Origin: Aradus depressus
Taxonomy: Eukaryota > Arthropoda > Insecta > Hemiptera > Aradidae
Direction: 5' to 3'
Length of the DNA stretch: 64,000 nt
Assembly: GCA_963662175.1 (NCBI GenBank)
Contig: OY759222.1
Span: forward strand, 9,297,222-9,361,221
Shown here one piece after another: positions 20,011 to 31,194 of the stretch (positions are counted from its first letter, which is position 1; each line of letters opens with the position of its first letter). Both the position numbers and the translations under genes were made by a program. Under the pieces are notes generated by a model that was given only the letters and a program-made list of their open reading frames with translations, searched no databases and had not been told where the DNA came from.

Positions 20011-20062
20011 TCGCGATTATGACCTCGCATTTAAAGCCCGGCCATGAGACACAACAACTAAC
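20011..20062 (+). mobile_element. SINE-A, right part of the split copy
   Basis: gcgattatgacctcg, then aaagcccggccatgagaca and caacaactaacta; completes the SINE begun at 18018. Confidence 0.85.
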
Positions 20063-20667
20063 TAAATAAGCTATTTTGATGTACAAACATGTATGACGTA
20101 TTCATTTGCTATGTTATGGTTTAACGGAAATAGCTATTATTATGACAACCTTGCGATGCGTATTTGATCATAAGTTAATTTTGAATTTTATTTATATTTT
20201 TTCTTTTTTTTAAGTAGAACTATTTTGAATAATTCTACAAGGAAAAAAAATAGATATATATACATATGTACCTACTATGCTTAGTAAATTCCTACATATG
20301 TTAAAAATTATTAAATTCTTTTACCTAAGAAATATATAGGTATATTTTTTTCATATAAAAAAAATTATTTATATCTAATAACGTATAATAGTTGATAACT
20401 TACTTTTATTTTTTTCAAGTCTGAATAAAGTGAAAGGAAAGGATTGGAATCAAAGCTGGAATTCTCGATTTTATGTGTCTGTTAGCTAAGCGGCAAGAAT
20501 TCGGATTCCGATATTTGATGACAGATAACTGAAAAAAATCATCTTGAATATTAATCTCAGAGGAATATTTTGAAAAGCACCGCTCCAGCTCAGAATGTTC
20601 TCAATATAATGATAATAATAATATATTATTGTAAAATACTAGATTCGAAAATTTAAAAAAAAAAAAG
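20063..20667. other. AT-rich, nothing recognised
   Basis: No coding or recognised repeat. Confidence 0.5.
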
Positions 20668-21190
20668 ATAGGTGAATCAGGAAGTAATCAAGTAAATTTT
20701 CGCTCTCCCTCCAAAACCAATCAACCATTTGGGCTAAAAGTTAATTGTTAATTTATATATAAGGTCTTCTCAATTCACATATTAAATTTTTTGTCGCTAC
20801 ATTCATTATATCGGGAGTTACTAGAATTTTCGAATTAAGCCTTCCCCCCAATCCTCCCTCCCCCAATACTCCCCCCAATCCTCCTTCCCCCCAATCCTCC
20901 TTCCCCCAATCCTCCTTCCCTCAATCCTCCTTCCCTCAATCCTCCTTCCCCCAATCCTCCTTCCCCCAATCCTCCTTCCCCCAATCCTCCTTCCCTCAAT
21001 CCTCCTCCCCCCAATCCTCCTTCCCCCAATCCTCCCCCCAATCCTTCCCCCAATCCTCCCCCCAATCCTCCTTCCCCCAATCCTCCTTCCCTTTGGCCTA
21101 CTTGGCTGAAAATCAAAAAGCCTTATAGAGTTTTGGAGACACATACAAAATATTGTGTTGATATATTCATTATATAGGGTTCTTGAAATT
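20668..21190 (-). repeat. Family X copy with an expanded internal minisatellite
   Basis: Left: aggtgaatcagg, then ttcgctctccctccaaaacc. Right: ggcctacttggctgaaaatc, then tgttgatatattcattata. Between them the pyrimidine-rich stretch present in other X copies has grown into the array at 20843-21090. Confidence 0.8.
20843..21090. repeat. Minisatellite of 14-17-bp pyrimidine units
   Basis: About 16 units of aatcctccttccccc with variants (ccctc, cccccc). Open frames on the minus strand rich in Gly, Leu and Glu are by-products. Confidence 0.95.
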
Positions 21191-21524
21191 CTTAAGAAAT
21201 ATTTATTTAAAAAAATATAAATATTATATATTTCAAAATATAAATATATATATTTATAAAAAAAAAAGTAAAAAATGGACTGAACTAAATAAATAAACAA
21301 ACTAAATAAATACAAAAACAAAGGGGCACAGCTACTGTGCCGCAACCGATGACGTAGAACTACGTCTAGTATATTCAATTTTTCAAATTAAAAGAGAAGA
21401 AATCATTCTTATTTTATTTATTTCGTATCAATTTATGCTATATACAAATCATGGTAACTATCATAATCGATTATTAATTAAAATCACTAGAAGTAGAATG
21501 AGCTGTATTATTGTTATCAATTGT

Positions 21525-21804
21525 GTAGTACGATTTATTATAAAACATGTTTCAACCCTTCATCTTTCATAAATAATACATAGTACAAATAAAATTAATA
21601 CATAACTCAACCTTCTTTTTCAAGAGAAGGATGCCTCTCGGTAAAAAGTTTGGTGTATTTTGGTTATAGGCCGGTTCGAGACTCTTCTACTAACTTTCAG
21701 ACACAATCATTCAGGGTTTCGTCTAATTTTCTGTTTTTATGGTGCCGGTATTTAACGGATGAAAAATGAAGGGTTGAAACTTGTTTAATAATAAATCGTA
21801 CTAC
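21525..21804. mobile_element. MITE-like element with about 45-bp inverted ends
   Basis: gtagtacgatttattataaa ... ttcaacccttcat at the left and its near-perfect reverse complement at 21758-21804. 280 bp, noncoding. Confidence 0.8.
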
Positions 21805-21889
21805 TCAAGCTTTCTATCGGTGTTTGGTTTATTATTCTACGATTATTATTTTAGAAGATATAAGCTCTCAATGTGTGACACATTTTCGT

Positions 21890-22400
21890 GACGCACTTTA
21901 ACCCCCCATACCGCCTGGAAAATCGTAGTAAAACAAATGTTCAGCTCCGAGATCCCCCGGAATACCGCTCTATAGGAGGTCACGGGGGAGCGGGTGGTCC
22001 ACCCCGATCTGTCTAGCGTTGACTAGCAGTGGAGGCAGACAGAGAGGGACAGGAGCGCTGAATAGAGGCGACAATGAAGGAAGAGACTGGTCACTACCAG
22101 CACTCTCCAGGCACTTGCTATCCTATCACAGCAGGTCTCTCGGTTGTCTTCGAGGAGGATCGTCTGGGGGAAATGTTATGACAAGAATCAAGCAAAGGGA
22201 TTGTCATGGAAGGAAATATTGGTGTGAAACTTTGAGAAGCGGGACTTGATAAAGCCGGTGACAAAAGGAACTCTGAAGTCATTATGAAGGGCGGATTGGA
22301 AACATAAGGGACCATCAACTATGGTACTTAGGACTTTGGATTGAAAGGACTTGATGCGCTTGATGTTGGATGGCTTATTATAGCCCTTTGGAGAAGTAAA
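21890..22400 (-). pseudogene. Jockey-like LINE, ORF2 tail and 3' UTR
   Basis: In reverse, 22390-22195 reads NIKRIKSFQSKVLSTI, then VDGPLCFQSALHNDFRVP, FVTGFIKSRF, homologous to the fragment at 4781-5040. A stop follows, then a UTR-like segment (22190-21890) shared with 10040-10245 and 48195-48570. Truncated and dead. Confidence 0.7.
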
Positions 22401-22854
22401 AAGATAGAATTATGAATAAATTACGAAGAGAAATAACGATATATTAAAGTTAAATTTACAGGAGTTCGATCTCCTTATTTTATATTTTTTTCTTAATCGA
22501 TCTATTGGTCGATAAAAAAAAGAGTGGAATTCAATCTATACTTGGAAGGTTCCAAAAAAGGGTGAACATTAAGACAATTCGATTGGAAAACGATTGGGTG
22601 TGGCTTCGTTATACCTTTTGGGATAAAGTCATAAAATCGGCATTTGATCGGATCTCTAAAAGCAGTTTCTTCAAGGAAATAAATTAAAAAAAAAAAAAAA
22701 AATTGTTTATAAGAAAAATATATAAATTCTTGAGGACGGAAAGGCCCCACACTGTTACGGTGCGATTTCAACACGATCCGGAGTCGATCTAGATTGAACA
22801 GTTCCTGCTACCGTTTTATATATTTTTTGAACCCATGAAAATTGGAGACTGTTT
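22401..22854. other. No gene recognised
   Basis: Contains a 60-codon open frame (22505-22687, +) followed by an A run, with no recognisable motif. Confidence 0.4.
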
Positions 22855-22985
22855 TACTTCCTCAGCTGTACAAAGTATAGGGGAAGTTATGTAATCGACC
22901 GAAATTCGATGCGCAGTTTTCAACGGAATTTCATATTTTCTGACCTCCGTATTCCAATATGAAAAAAGTATTTGATGTTTTCGCA
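22855..22985 (+). repeat. Family X left module
   Basis: cttcctcagctgtacaaagt, then ggggaagttatgtaatcgac and gttttcaacggaatttcat. Matches the left module at 4049-4150. Confidence 0.8.
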
Positions 22986-23112
22986 CGAGCAAAAGCAAAG
23001 CAAAAATTAAAAAAGTTATGTTTAAACAAATATAATTTATTTTTTTATTTGATTATTTTATTAAAAAATCAAAGAATAAAATATTTTTTTCATAATTTTA
23101 TTATCATATTTT

Positions 23113-23800
23113 TGACGTGACAACGTCTTATAATTTGGTAGGCCGGCACCCCATGTTCGAAAACTGCGATATGTTACTTTCGGTAACACGTAACACACGT
23201 ATCGCGCATGCGCCGAGAGAGAGAGCGCTTCACACGGTCTTCGTTCCTCTAGTTGCACTCCTGTCTCGATTCACGTGGTACCGCTTACAAACGTATCGCT
23301 GCTGACCGATTTGATGTTTACTTTATGAAATATAAAATATTTCAAAACAAAACGAAATGAGTACGTATTTCTAAGTTGAATAATTTATTATTTTAAACAT
23401 TAAAAAAACATTTCCGTTGGTAAATGTTTATTGATAAATACAATTTATTTGAAAATGATATTTACAATACAAAAAAAAATTAATGTTGCAATAAAATTGT
23501 TTTGAAAATCATAAACGTAAAAATTATATTATAATTTATTATATATTACATTTAATTCATAAAATTGTTCACCATTCTAAAACTATTTGATCTATGAATT
23601 TGAAAATAATATTTTTATCGAATAAACTCTTTATAAAAATTGTAAACCAAATTTACATTTTTCGAAAACTATTATGCTTATGAATGTTTTCTTTCTATAT
23701 TGTTTTTAAATTGTTTCAAGGTTCAAAAATTTTATTGAAATGATTTGTTATATTTGATTTTTGACACTTTCGCTATCTCGCAACTCAGACGTTGTCACGC
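23113..23800. mobile_element. TIR element, ends GACGTGACAACGTCT
   Basis: Left gacgtgacaacgtctta and right, in reverse complement, gagcgtgacaacgtctgag. The left 200 bp are GC-rich (gcgcatgcgccgagagag), the rest AT-rich. About 690 bp, no transposase, class unknown. Confidence 0.7.
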
Positions 23801-24195
23801 TCATTTCGCCACGCATCGGAGTTGCATGCACCCGATTTTCATTATAACATGTGTACCATCACAAAACAAACGGCGCCAAATCGGAATGGGCCTAGGGCGC
23901 AATCAAGTTTAAATCCGCCTCTGCATATACCAAATAATGAAATAAATTGGAGAGGAGGAAGGGTCTGTATAAAAGTGGTTGGTATATGAAAGTTCTGTTA
24001 TGGGCACGTCAGATGACCGATATGTATTGTGGAACGTTTGTCTCAGATTGTTGCCTTCAGTACCCACTGGAGCACAAGGCCCCTCTCAAGGCGTGGCTGA
24101 ACCAGCGAACCATATCGACAGCACATAGATCAGTCATCATGTCAGAATAACCAACTTTAAACAGAACTACTCGCCTTCATTATATCCTCTCAATA
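23801..24195. other. No gene recognised
   Basis: Unique-looking; short frames only. Confidence 0.4.
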
Positions 24196-24262
24196 GTAGT
24201 TTTATTTCAATTGGCCTAATTATAGTGTCAGCATAAATCTCTCTATCGTCCCATGTTAGTGT
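24196..24262. repeat. Repeat fragment shared with 13757-13830
   Basis: tttcaattggcctaattata then ataaatctctctatcgtccc; followed by an (AT)n run. Confidence 0.7.
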
Positions 24263-24312
24263 GCAAGGAAGATATATATATATATATATAAGAAATAAGC
24301 CGGGAAGCCCTA

Positions 24313-25395
24313 AGGTACGTTTACATCTGACACTTCTCTCCGGAAATATATGTCAAATGTCGGACAGAAAATTGCTTTACTGTTTACATCTGATAAAATT
24401 ACTAGAAATTTATGTCATGGATATAAGTGTATGACACTTCCCGAAATGCTAAAATTTGGAAGATGTACGACCTTTGAATGTACGTTTACATCTGATGTTG
24501 CATGATGTCAGACAGAAATCGCGAGATACAAATGTGCCCTGTTGTTGTTGTGGTCGTCTGCTTCATGATATTGTAAAGAGAATATAAAAAAATATATTTA
24601 TAAAATATTAATCATATTATTTAAATAAATCAGGTATAAAAAATATTTATGTTTTAATATAATAATAATAAAAAAAAGTACGTATAAAATGTTTATGATA
24701 GTGTTTTTAAAAAAAATGTTTTTGTCATGTTTTTTTCACAAAATATCTATTTTATATCGTATTTTTTAAAAAAAGAGTGTATTTATTGTTTTTATTCTAT
24801 TTTATCTTATTTATTCTTTTTATTGTGTAGAAAAAAAAATGAAATTAGGGGAAGAAATCGTCATTATTTTATAAAAAAAATTTATATGAAATTTTAAGAC
24901 GAATAGGTCAAATTGTATTTTAAAAACTGTTATAGTGTTAGAAATTATTATCAGGAGCATCATTCACTTTTGAATTGATTCCTGTTATTGTGAATTTTTC
25001 TTTGAATTCCTTCAACTTTCGTGGATAATTCTAATACAATTTCTGTTAAAGCATTATGCTTCTTCACTCTGTCTTTATATAATTTAATTTTTACGTCCCA
25101 CAGCTCAGGCTTACTGTGGTACATTTCGATTAAGTGTTCAACTTCCACTTTTAACCACCCATGTTCCTACACTTATTGCCAGAAAAGTAGACGAGCAGCC
25201 AACTTCGGGAATAACTAGCGGACAGGTTTGAACATGCAAATAATAAGTGTTTACACCTGTTGGTATAGATGTGTCGACACTTATAGTAAGTAGTAGAAAA
25301 ATATATCTCAGACACAAATTCATCACTGTTTACATTAGGCACGATTTCTGTCTGACACAAATTTCACGCAATTACTGTCAGATGTAAACGTACCT
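24313..25395 (-). mobile_element. PIF/Harbinger-like element with a MADF fragment
   Basis: Ends aggtacgtttacatctgac and the reverse complement of cagatgtaaacgtacct. Similar subterminal stretches recur inside (24478-24500, 25330-25390). Flanking bases read cc-TA / TA-ag, so a 2-3-bp duplication (TA or TWA) is plausible. 1083 bp. It codes only for a MADF-domain piece, a protein type that accompanies Harbinger transposases. Confidence 0.75.
24960..25148 (-). pseudogene. MADF DNA-binding domain fragment
   Basis: 62 codons: LIEMYHSKPELWDVKIKLYK, then DRVKKHNALTEIVLELS. This is the MADF signature (LI..Y...P.LWD.....Y.....+..A...I). MADF/Myb-like proteins are the second gene of many PIF/Harbinger transposons, where they bind the ends. 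The domain is cut after its second helix and the rest is lost, so it is probably non-functional. A host MADF gene fragment is possible, but the inverted ends around it argue for transposon origin. Confidence 0.8.
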
Positions 25396-25544
25396 TAAGA
25401 AATACAAAGCTTTAATTTTTATTTTCTTGATAGAGTTCCTTCACAAATATCCTCTTTTAAAGTCTGTCGAATCTACCTACGTCTTGCTTAAGCTACATAC
25501 CTTTTATGGCACGTATTATTTCTCCGCAAAATCTGTTGAAGGGA

Positions 25545-25740
25545 GGGGATCAGAGAAGGGGACTGCCGATGTATGAACGTATCGACACAAAATTTAGTAT
25601 ATGGATTCAGTAGCCACTATATAAGTCAAATACAGTTTTTTTGCCCAAAAGGTGGTTTGACTTTGGAAGGAGGGCGAACATTTAGATGATTAATTTGAGC
25701 TGAGGAGTTACATAGCCGGTGATTTACCGACGTATTTTTT
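25545..25740 (+). repeat. Family X right half
   Basis: actgccgatgtatgaacgta, gcccaaaaggtggtttgac, then catagccggtgatttaccga, followed by a T run. Confidence 0.8.
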
Positions 25741-26244
25741 TTTTTACCAATTTGAGAAGATACTTTAGAATGTTTGTTTGTTGATAACTTGTTCTATACA
25801 TTGTCCACTTTTGTATAGCGCCAACATCGACCTTTCTGTTAACACAGTGTTATTCATGTAAATCCTCAAAGTTATTTTTCTCTTGAAGAATTCTAATGTT
25901 TCCCATTTATTTCCTCAACTCTTGACTTTTTTTTATTTATTTACTCAGATAAAAAAAATTCTGCTTAGGTTAAACATTTGTATTCATTTTATTTTTATTT
26001 TTTTTTGGTGTGAGGATTTATTTTTTTATATTTCAAAACTTTTTTTGCAGAAGTAATCTTAAATGTATTTTTAGTAATTAATTGTTTTTAGTTAATTATC
26101 AATTCAATTCGTGTGCATTATTTTTCCATGTAATATTTTACCTGACTCATTTCCTGTAGAAAGTATAGCTGGTCTTCTATTGGAAGGAATAAACACAAAT
26201 ACTCCAATGAATGCTGTTGTTATAGGTAAATTTGTTGAGATCAA
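25741..26244. other. AT-rich, nothing recognised
   Basis: Includes tgtagaaagtatagctggtc, shared with 2268-2290. Confidence 0.5.
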
Positions 26245-26490
26245 TTTTCTTATGTAAATTCGAAGTCCGGTCAGGACGACACAAAGGGAGGGCTCATCTC
26301 AAGAAGCCCAATAACAGCCGATGTAATGAATGTATCGATATGAAATTTTATATTTAAATTAAAAATTCCATCAGGATGAAACCTATTAATTTTCAGGTAA
26401 ATCGGTCAATGGGAAGTGGGGACCTAGAGAAGGGCAAAATCGTAATAGATTAATTCGTGCTGGGGAAGTACATATCCGGTGATTCACCTA
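26245..26490 (+). repeat. Family X right half
   Basis: aacagccgatgtaatgaatg, gaagtggggacctagagaag, ctggggaagtacatatccgg and tgattcacc, followed by a T run. Confidence 0.85.
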
Positions 26491-26547
26491 TTTTTTTTTT
26501 TTTTAACATAATATGTTATGTAAGTTTGAATAATATAATTCCTTCCA

Positions 26548-26884
26548 AGAGGGCGCCGGTAGCTCAGTGGTATGCGTGCTTGCCTTCTCAACTCAAGGTC
26601 GTTGGTTCGAAATCCGGCCGAGGCCCTTAGTTTATTTTATCTGGGAGGTAAAATAAACTGAAGCACACCGTCCTTCGGATGGGACGTTAAGTGATGGTCC
26701 CGAGCCTGTACGATGTCAGATACCCCCTAGAGACCCCTGCCCTAGGTGAATAAAGATGTAATATAGGCAAAATTTAGGACTCCCACAGTAGAGTCGGGCT
26801 CATGTCCACCAGAGTGACGAAAGAGAGCTCTGGTAGTAAGCGATATGACCTCGTAGTTAAAGCCCGGACATGAGTCAAAATAAC
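26548..26884 (+). mobile_element. SINE-A, full-length, with 12-bp TSD
   Basis: Head gagggcgccggtagctcagt, B box ggttcgaaatccgg, hairpin, body, tail caaaataac. Flanked by taattccttcca at 26536-26547 and 26885-26896. The tail is AACT-type rather than AACCT-type. Confidence 0.95.
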
Positions 26885-27254
26885 TAATTCCTTCCAGGAA
26901 ATTGGTATTGATCAAAAATAGTAACGACAAAGAAATAAATAATAATAATAATAATACATTGAATAATACCATAGTAGTACAAAATAGAGACTATTATTCA
27001 AAATGACTGGTATTTTTCAATTTATAAAAAGTTCATTCTTTACAGTTAAGAGAAGGAGAATTCTTTAAGTTTCTCCGATATTTTGTTATAGAAGATAGAA
27101 TTAAATACGAATAAATCAGTACGAACCGTATCGAACTCTTTTGACCTTCCTTTATGGTAGTTTCATGGCATATGTTTAACAATTAGCATATATTTACTTC
27201 CGATTCGATGTAGAGTTTTCAACGGAATTTTACGTTTCCTGACCAACTAATGTC

Positions 27255-27944
27255 GAAAAAAAAAATATATATCATATCAAAACATTAAATTAAAAAAACT
27301 CCCGAAAAAGAAATTTTTTGTTCATTTTTTTTTTACTGAAACCTTGGCGGAGAGGGTTTTTTTTTTTTTGGGGGGGGGGGGCTTGTAGGGCTTGGCCTTA
27401 TAACGATTTGAGCTCAAACACCAAGTCTCTAGCTGTAATAGAGGCCGAGATCCCTACATAGGCTCTGATGAAAACTGAAGATCTTAGAAACATGGCTAAG
27501 AACCATCTCGAAAATACCAATTTTCAAAAGAAAAAACCGCTTTGAAATCCGTTCAGCCGTTTTAGAACCACGATGCCACAGACAGACACACACACTGACA
27601 GAGGCTTCAAACTTATAATACCCCTCCTTACCTTAACGAATAATGTATTTCAACTTACATATATTGATATTCAATACCTACATCCCCACTCCATATTTAC
27701 TGTCTTTGTTACATTATTATTATTAATAATTTGTAATTTCTTATTTTGTTTATATATTTTATTTATTTATTTATGTTATTTATTTAGTTTGTTAAAGGTT
27801 CCTTTATATGTGTCATTATTACGTTAATATTGTTAATGTAATGGTCACTGACTCTATTGTATCGTATATAGGGGTGATGATCCTTTAAACAATAAACATT
27901 ATTATTATTATTATAAAATACCCCTCCTTTTGCGAGGGGGTTAA
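27255..27944 (+). repeat. Dispersed repeat with gccgttttagaacc motif, interrupted by a retroposon
   Basis: cgttcagccgttttagaacc, then (AC)n and ggcttcaaacttataatacccc is a wording common at the ends of arthropod repeats. It is interrupted at 27630-27916 and resumes with ttttgcgagggggttaac. Class unknown, RTE-like 3' end suspected. Confidence 0.5.
27630..27916 (+). mobile_element. Retroposon with (ATT)n tail and 13-bp TSD
   Basis: Flanked by aatacccctcctt at 27617-27629 and 27917-27929, a perfect 13-bp duplication. Ends caataaacattattattatt, a microsatellite-type 3' tail as in CR1/I-like LINEs or SINEs. 287 bp, no ORF of note. Confidence 0.8.
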
Positions 27945-28465
27945 CAACACTCTCCTTCGATCGGCCAATCGATCGGCAGTCATTAGAATATTTGAGTCGA
28001 GTTCCCCTTTTCCAGTTCTCCCATCCCTTCGACTGATTTCGCTGATAATTGATAGGTGTCGTCGTTATGGTGTTTTGAATTTAAAAATGAAATTTAATGT
28101 CAAAACATTTATAACATCGGCAGTTATTGGGATTTTTGAGTTGAACACTCTTTGATCTCCCCTTTCTCATTTGTTGATTGCGCTGAACGTTGATAGTTGT
28201 CATTCTTATATGGCTTTAAATAAACATATGAAATTTAGTGTCGATACATTCTTACATTATTAGAAATTTTGTGATAAGCCTTCACAACAATATGTGTCGT
28301 CCTTAGAGGGTTCTGAATACACATATAAAATTTCGTGTTGATAAATTCATTCTATTGGGAGTTTTCGTGTTCACAGACACACACACACAGACATTTTAGG
28401 AATGAGAAGGTTGGAAAACATGAAATTCCTTATTACATAACTTCTCCTATACTTTGAATGCAACA
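27945..28465 (-). repeat. Family X copy, left partner of a head-to-head pair
   Basis: Three reverse modules (27960-28100, 28130-28260, 28270-28400), each with an atttgagtcgag / gtcgtc / gtcgatacattc-type order, then (AC)n and the terminal attacataacttctcctatac. Confidence 0.85.
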
Positions 28466-28910
28466 TCTCTGCCTACTAAGTACTGTGTGTCTATGAACAC
28501 AATAACTCTCGATAGAATGAATCTATCCATATGACATTTTCATTATGTATCCAGAACTCTATAAACTCTACATCTAGTATTTTTTAGCCAAATCTGCCAA
28601 GGAGAAAGTGAGGATTAGAATGAGGCTTAACACAAAAACTATAATAACTGTCATTGTGATGAAAGTATCGACAGAAAGTTTCATCAGACGTGAGACCGAT
28701 GTAATGAATGTATCGACATGAAATTTTATATCTAAATTCAAAGCCCCATAAGGATGACACCTATTAATTTTCCTCAATGTCACTCCACTCGAAACTTAGA
28801 TTTAGAAACCTCTATTATGTAAACTATTAATTTTGGAGGGAGTGCGAAAACTTAGATGAATAATTGGTGCTGGGGAAGTACATTGTGTGATTCACTGACG
28901 ACGTTTTTTA
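28466..28910 (+). repeat. Family X copy, right partner of a head-to-head pair
   Basis: gtgtgtctatgaacacaata, gatagaatgaatctatcc, cgatgtaatgaatgtatcg, then gctggggaagtacat and gtgattcactgac. Confidence 0.85.
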
Positions 28911-29940
28911 ATGGAAATGAACTAGGACCAATATAATGCTGATCACACAACTAATTTTAAAGTAAAAATACAGAATTAAATCAGAAGAGATCGTATTTCA
29001 GACCATGACGGACTGAGATGAATTAATTTATAAGAGACCAATAGAGAGAAAAATAAATAAGAATGGAAAAAAAAGTGCAGAAATGGCAGACAAGAAGAAA
29101 TCCGCAGTCTGCAATTCTAAAACGGAATCACCCTTTCTTAAGGAATCTTTGGGGGAAAAAAACCTTAATAGAAACAAAATGTCTGCCAGCTGGAGAACAT
29201 TCTTTTGTCTGGAAACGATGGTGAATTTCAAAATGGCGTTGAAGTAAAACAAAAAAAAGAGAGAAAAAAAAAAACTTAACAAAATACCGAAAGAAAAATC
29301 AACAGACTGGATTCCAATGAGATTTGGCGGGGGAATTATATAAAAAAAAAAAAGAGAGATTAAAATAGTTTTGGGGATAAATGTCGAGCCTTGTACGTAA
29401 GGTATGTATTAAGTCAAAAAAAAGCGTTTAAAAAAAGGTTTAGAAATGGCGAATTCATCAGAAAATGTCTTGTATTTAAGCACAGAGTGGACTAAGTTTG
29501 TTTCGGCTTATATTTACTGTCGCTTTCTATATAACAGGGGCACGGCCGTGCAACGAGTATTGGCCGCCAGTATACAAATATCGATACCCCCCCCCCCCTC
29601 CACTATTAAAATACCCCAATGTTTTTATGTTTTTCCCCTTTACATTTTGAATAAGTTAATGATTTTTATTTTCCAAATAAATACATGAGCAAGGAAATTA
29701 ATAATATGTTTAACAACAATATTTTATTTTTAAATATTATATTATGAACTATTAAACATAATTATTATCTAAGTACATAATAATGATAGGTAATAAAATT
29801 CACATATAAAATTTACTTTATATAATAAAATTTGATATAAGTAATATTAAAAACATAATAATAGATTTTTTTAAGAACACAACTTTGAGTTCAGTCAAAT
29901 AGTTTTTAAGGAAGTCAATTTTTTTTTTTTTTTAATCACA
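28911..29940. other. No gene recognised
   Basis: A-rich, with a C run at 29586-29597. The frame at 29446-29688 has no recognisable motif. Confidence 0.5.
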
Positions 29941-30169
29941 AATAATCATTCATTAAATAAAAGTAAATTGTAATCAAAGCATGGCTCTTCTGGCCTTAAT
30001 GCAAGCAACAGTTCCTGCAGCACGTTTTGTGTTTTGGAGGATCTTGGAGGAGGTGTGGTGTGATTTGGAAGATCTTGGAGGAGGTGTGGTGTGATTTGGA
30101 AGAGCACAGAAGGAGGTGGAGTAATTAAGAAGAGCAAAGAAGAAGGTCCTGCGGTAAGTATCCCCATTA

Positions 30170-30567
30170 AGATGGAGGACAGCACAGGTCTATGAAGGAG
30201 TGTGTTTTGGAAGAAGAATGAAAGATAAAAACGAGGATGCCGTGAGTCGCCAGAATTGTTATAATCCCGATTTATATCATGTAGTCTTTATTTTGTCATT
30301 TGTCAAAATTAAATTTTTTTTTAAATTACCTAAATTATAAGAGAGAAAAAAAAATCATTTTTGTTCACTAACTCATTAACCTTTTTTTAAATAAAAATTA
30401 TAACATGAAATTTTTGATTAAAAAAAATAATAATAAAAAAATTAACAAATAAAATTTGCTAAAAAATAAGAAAATATAAATAGGTACTTAAAACTATTAG
30501 TTGTTTCATTGGTACCCAAAGTAGGGCAGCAAAATATAAATTCTTGGGCAAGCATTAATTTTTACAT
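30170..30567 (+). mobile_element. LTR-like end of a retrotransposon (left limit unknown)
   Basis: The sequence ending tttttaca just before the primer-binding site fits the ...CA end of an LTR. Its left border was not found. Only about 70 bp of internal sequence follow before family X begins, so the element is a truncated relic without gag or pol. Confidence 0.45.
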
Positions 30568-30585
30568 TGGCGCCCAACGTGGGGC
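30568..30585 (+). promoter_or_regulatory. tRNA-Lys primer-binding site
   Basis: tggcgcccaacgtggggc is the exact 18-base complement of the 3' end of a tRNA-Lys, the primer-binding site of many LTR retroelements including gypsy-type ones. A second, 14/18-identical copy tggtacccaaagtagggc lies 57 bp upstream (30511-30528). Confidence 0.85.
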
Positions 30586-30689
30586 TTTTGCTAAAAAAAT
30601 TATATTTTCTCATAAAGCATTAATCTTTTCAATATATATATATATACTTACTTATTCTGTTGGCGGACCCTGAAGATCAGTGCGTGTCA

Positions 30690-30793
30690 ACTATAGAGTT
30701 TTATTAGCCCAAACGGTCATCTGGTTTTAACGGAGGAGCAACAATTTTATTAATTCCTTCTGGGGAAGTACATCGCGGGTGATTCACCGACTT
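30690..30793 (+). repeat. Family X right-end fragment
   Basis: gcccaaacggtcatctggtt, then ctggggaagtacatcgcggg and tgattcaccgac. Confidence 0.85.
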
Positions 30794-31194
30794 CTTTATT
30801 AATGTAAATTGTGTATCCTCCTCATAGAATGCTCTGTCATGGATACAACCTAGAAAATCTTTAGAGGCTCATAAATGGCTTTTATTATCAACATTTGATA
30901 GTTGCAATTTGTTATTTTTTAGTAGATGGCGCAGTCAACTAAACGAGCCTAGAATTAACGGAAGTTTCTTTCACTACTTGATTAAGGAACTTTAAATGTT
31001 CACGAGTGATTTACGTTGAACGTTACGGACTAGGTGGCCAACAGACCACCGTTCTTGACTATATGGAAAAATGTTGACATTTAACGGTAAACAATTAACT
31101 CACCGTTAAACTATATTTCATCAAATAACTGAAATAACAAGATAACTTGTTACATGAATGAGAGATATGACTTGTTTTTAAACTTAGGGTTTTT
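30794..31194. other. No gene recognised
   Basis: Unique-looking AT-rich sequence. Confidence 0.4.

Noticed and set aside
20835..21116. A Gly/Leu/Glu repeat protein on the minus strand
   Set aside because: It is the translation of a 14-17-bp minisatellite. The frame is open in more than one register and has no flanking gene structure.
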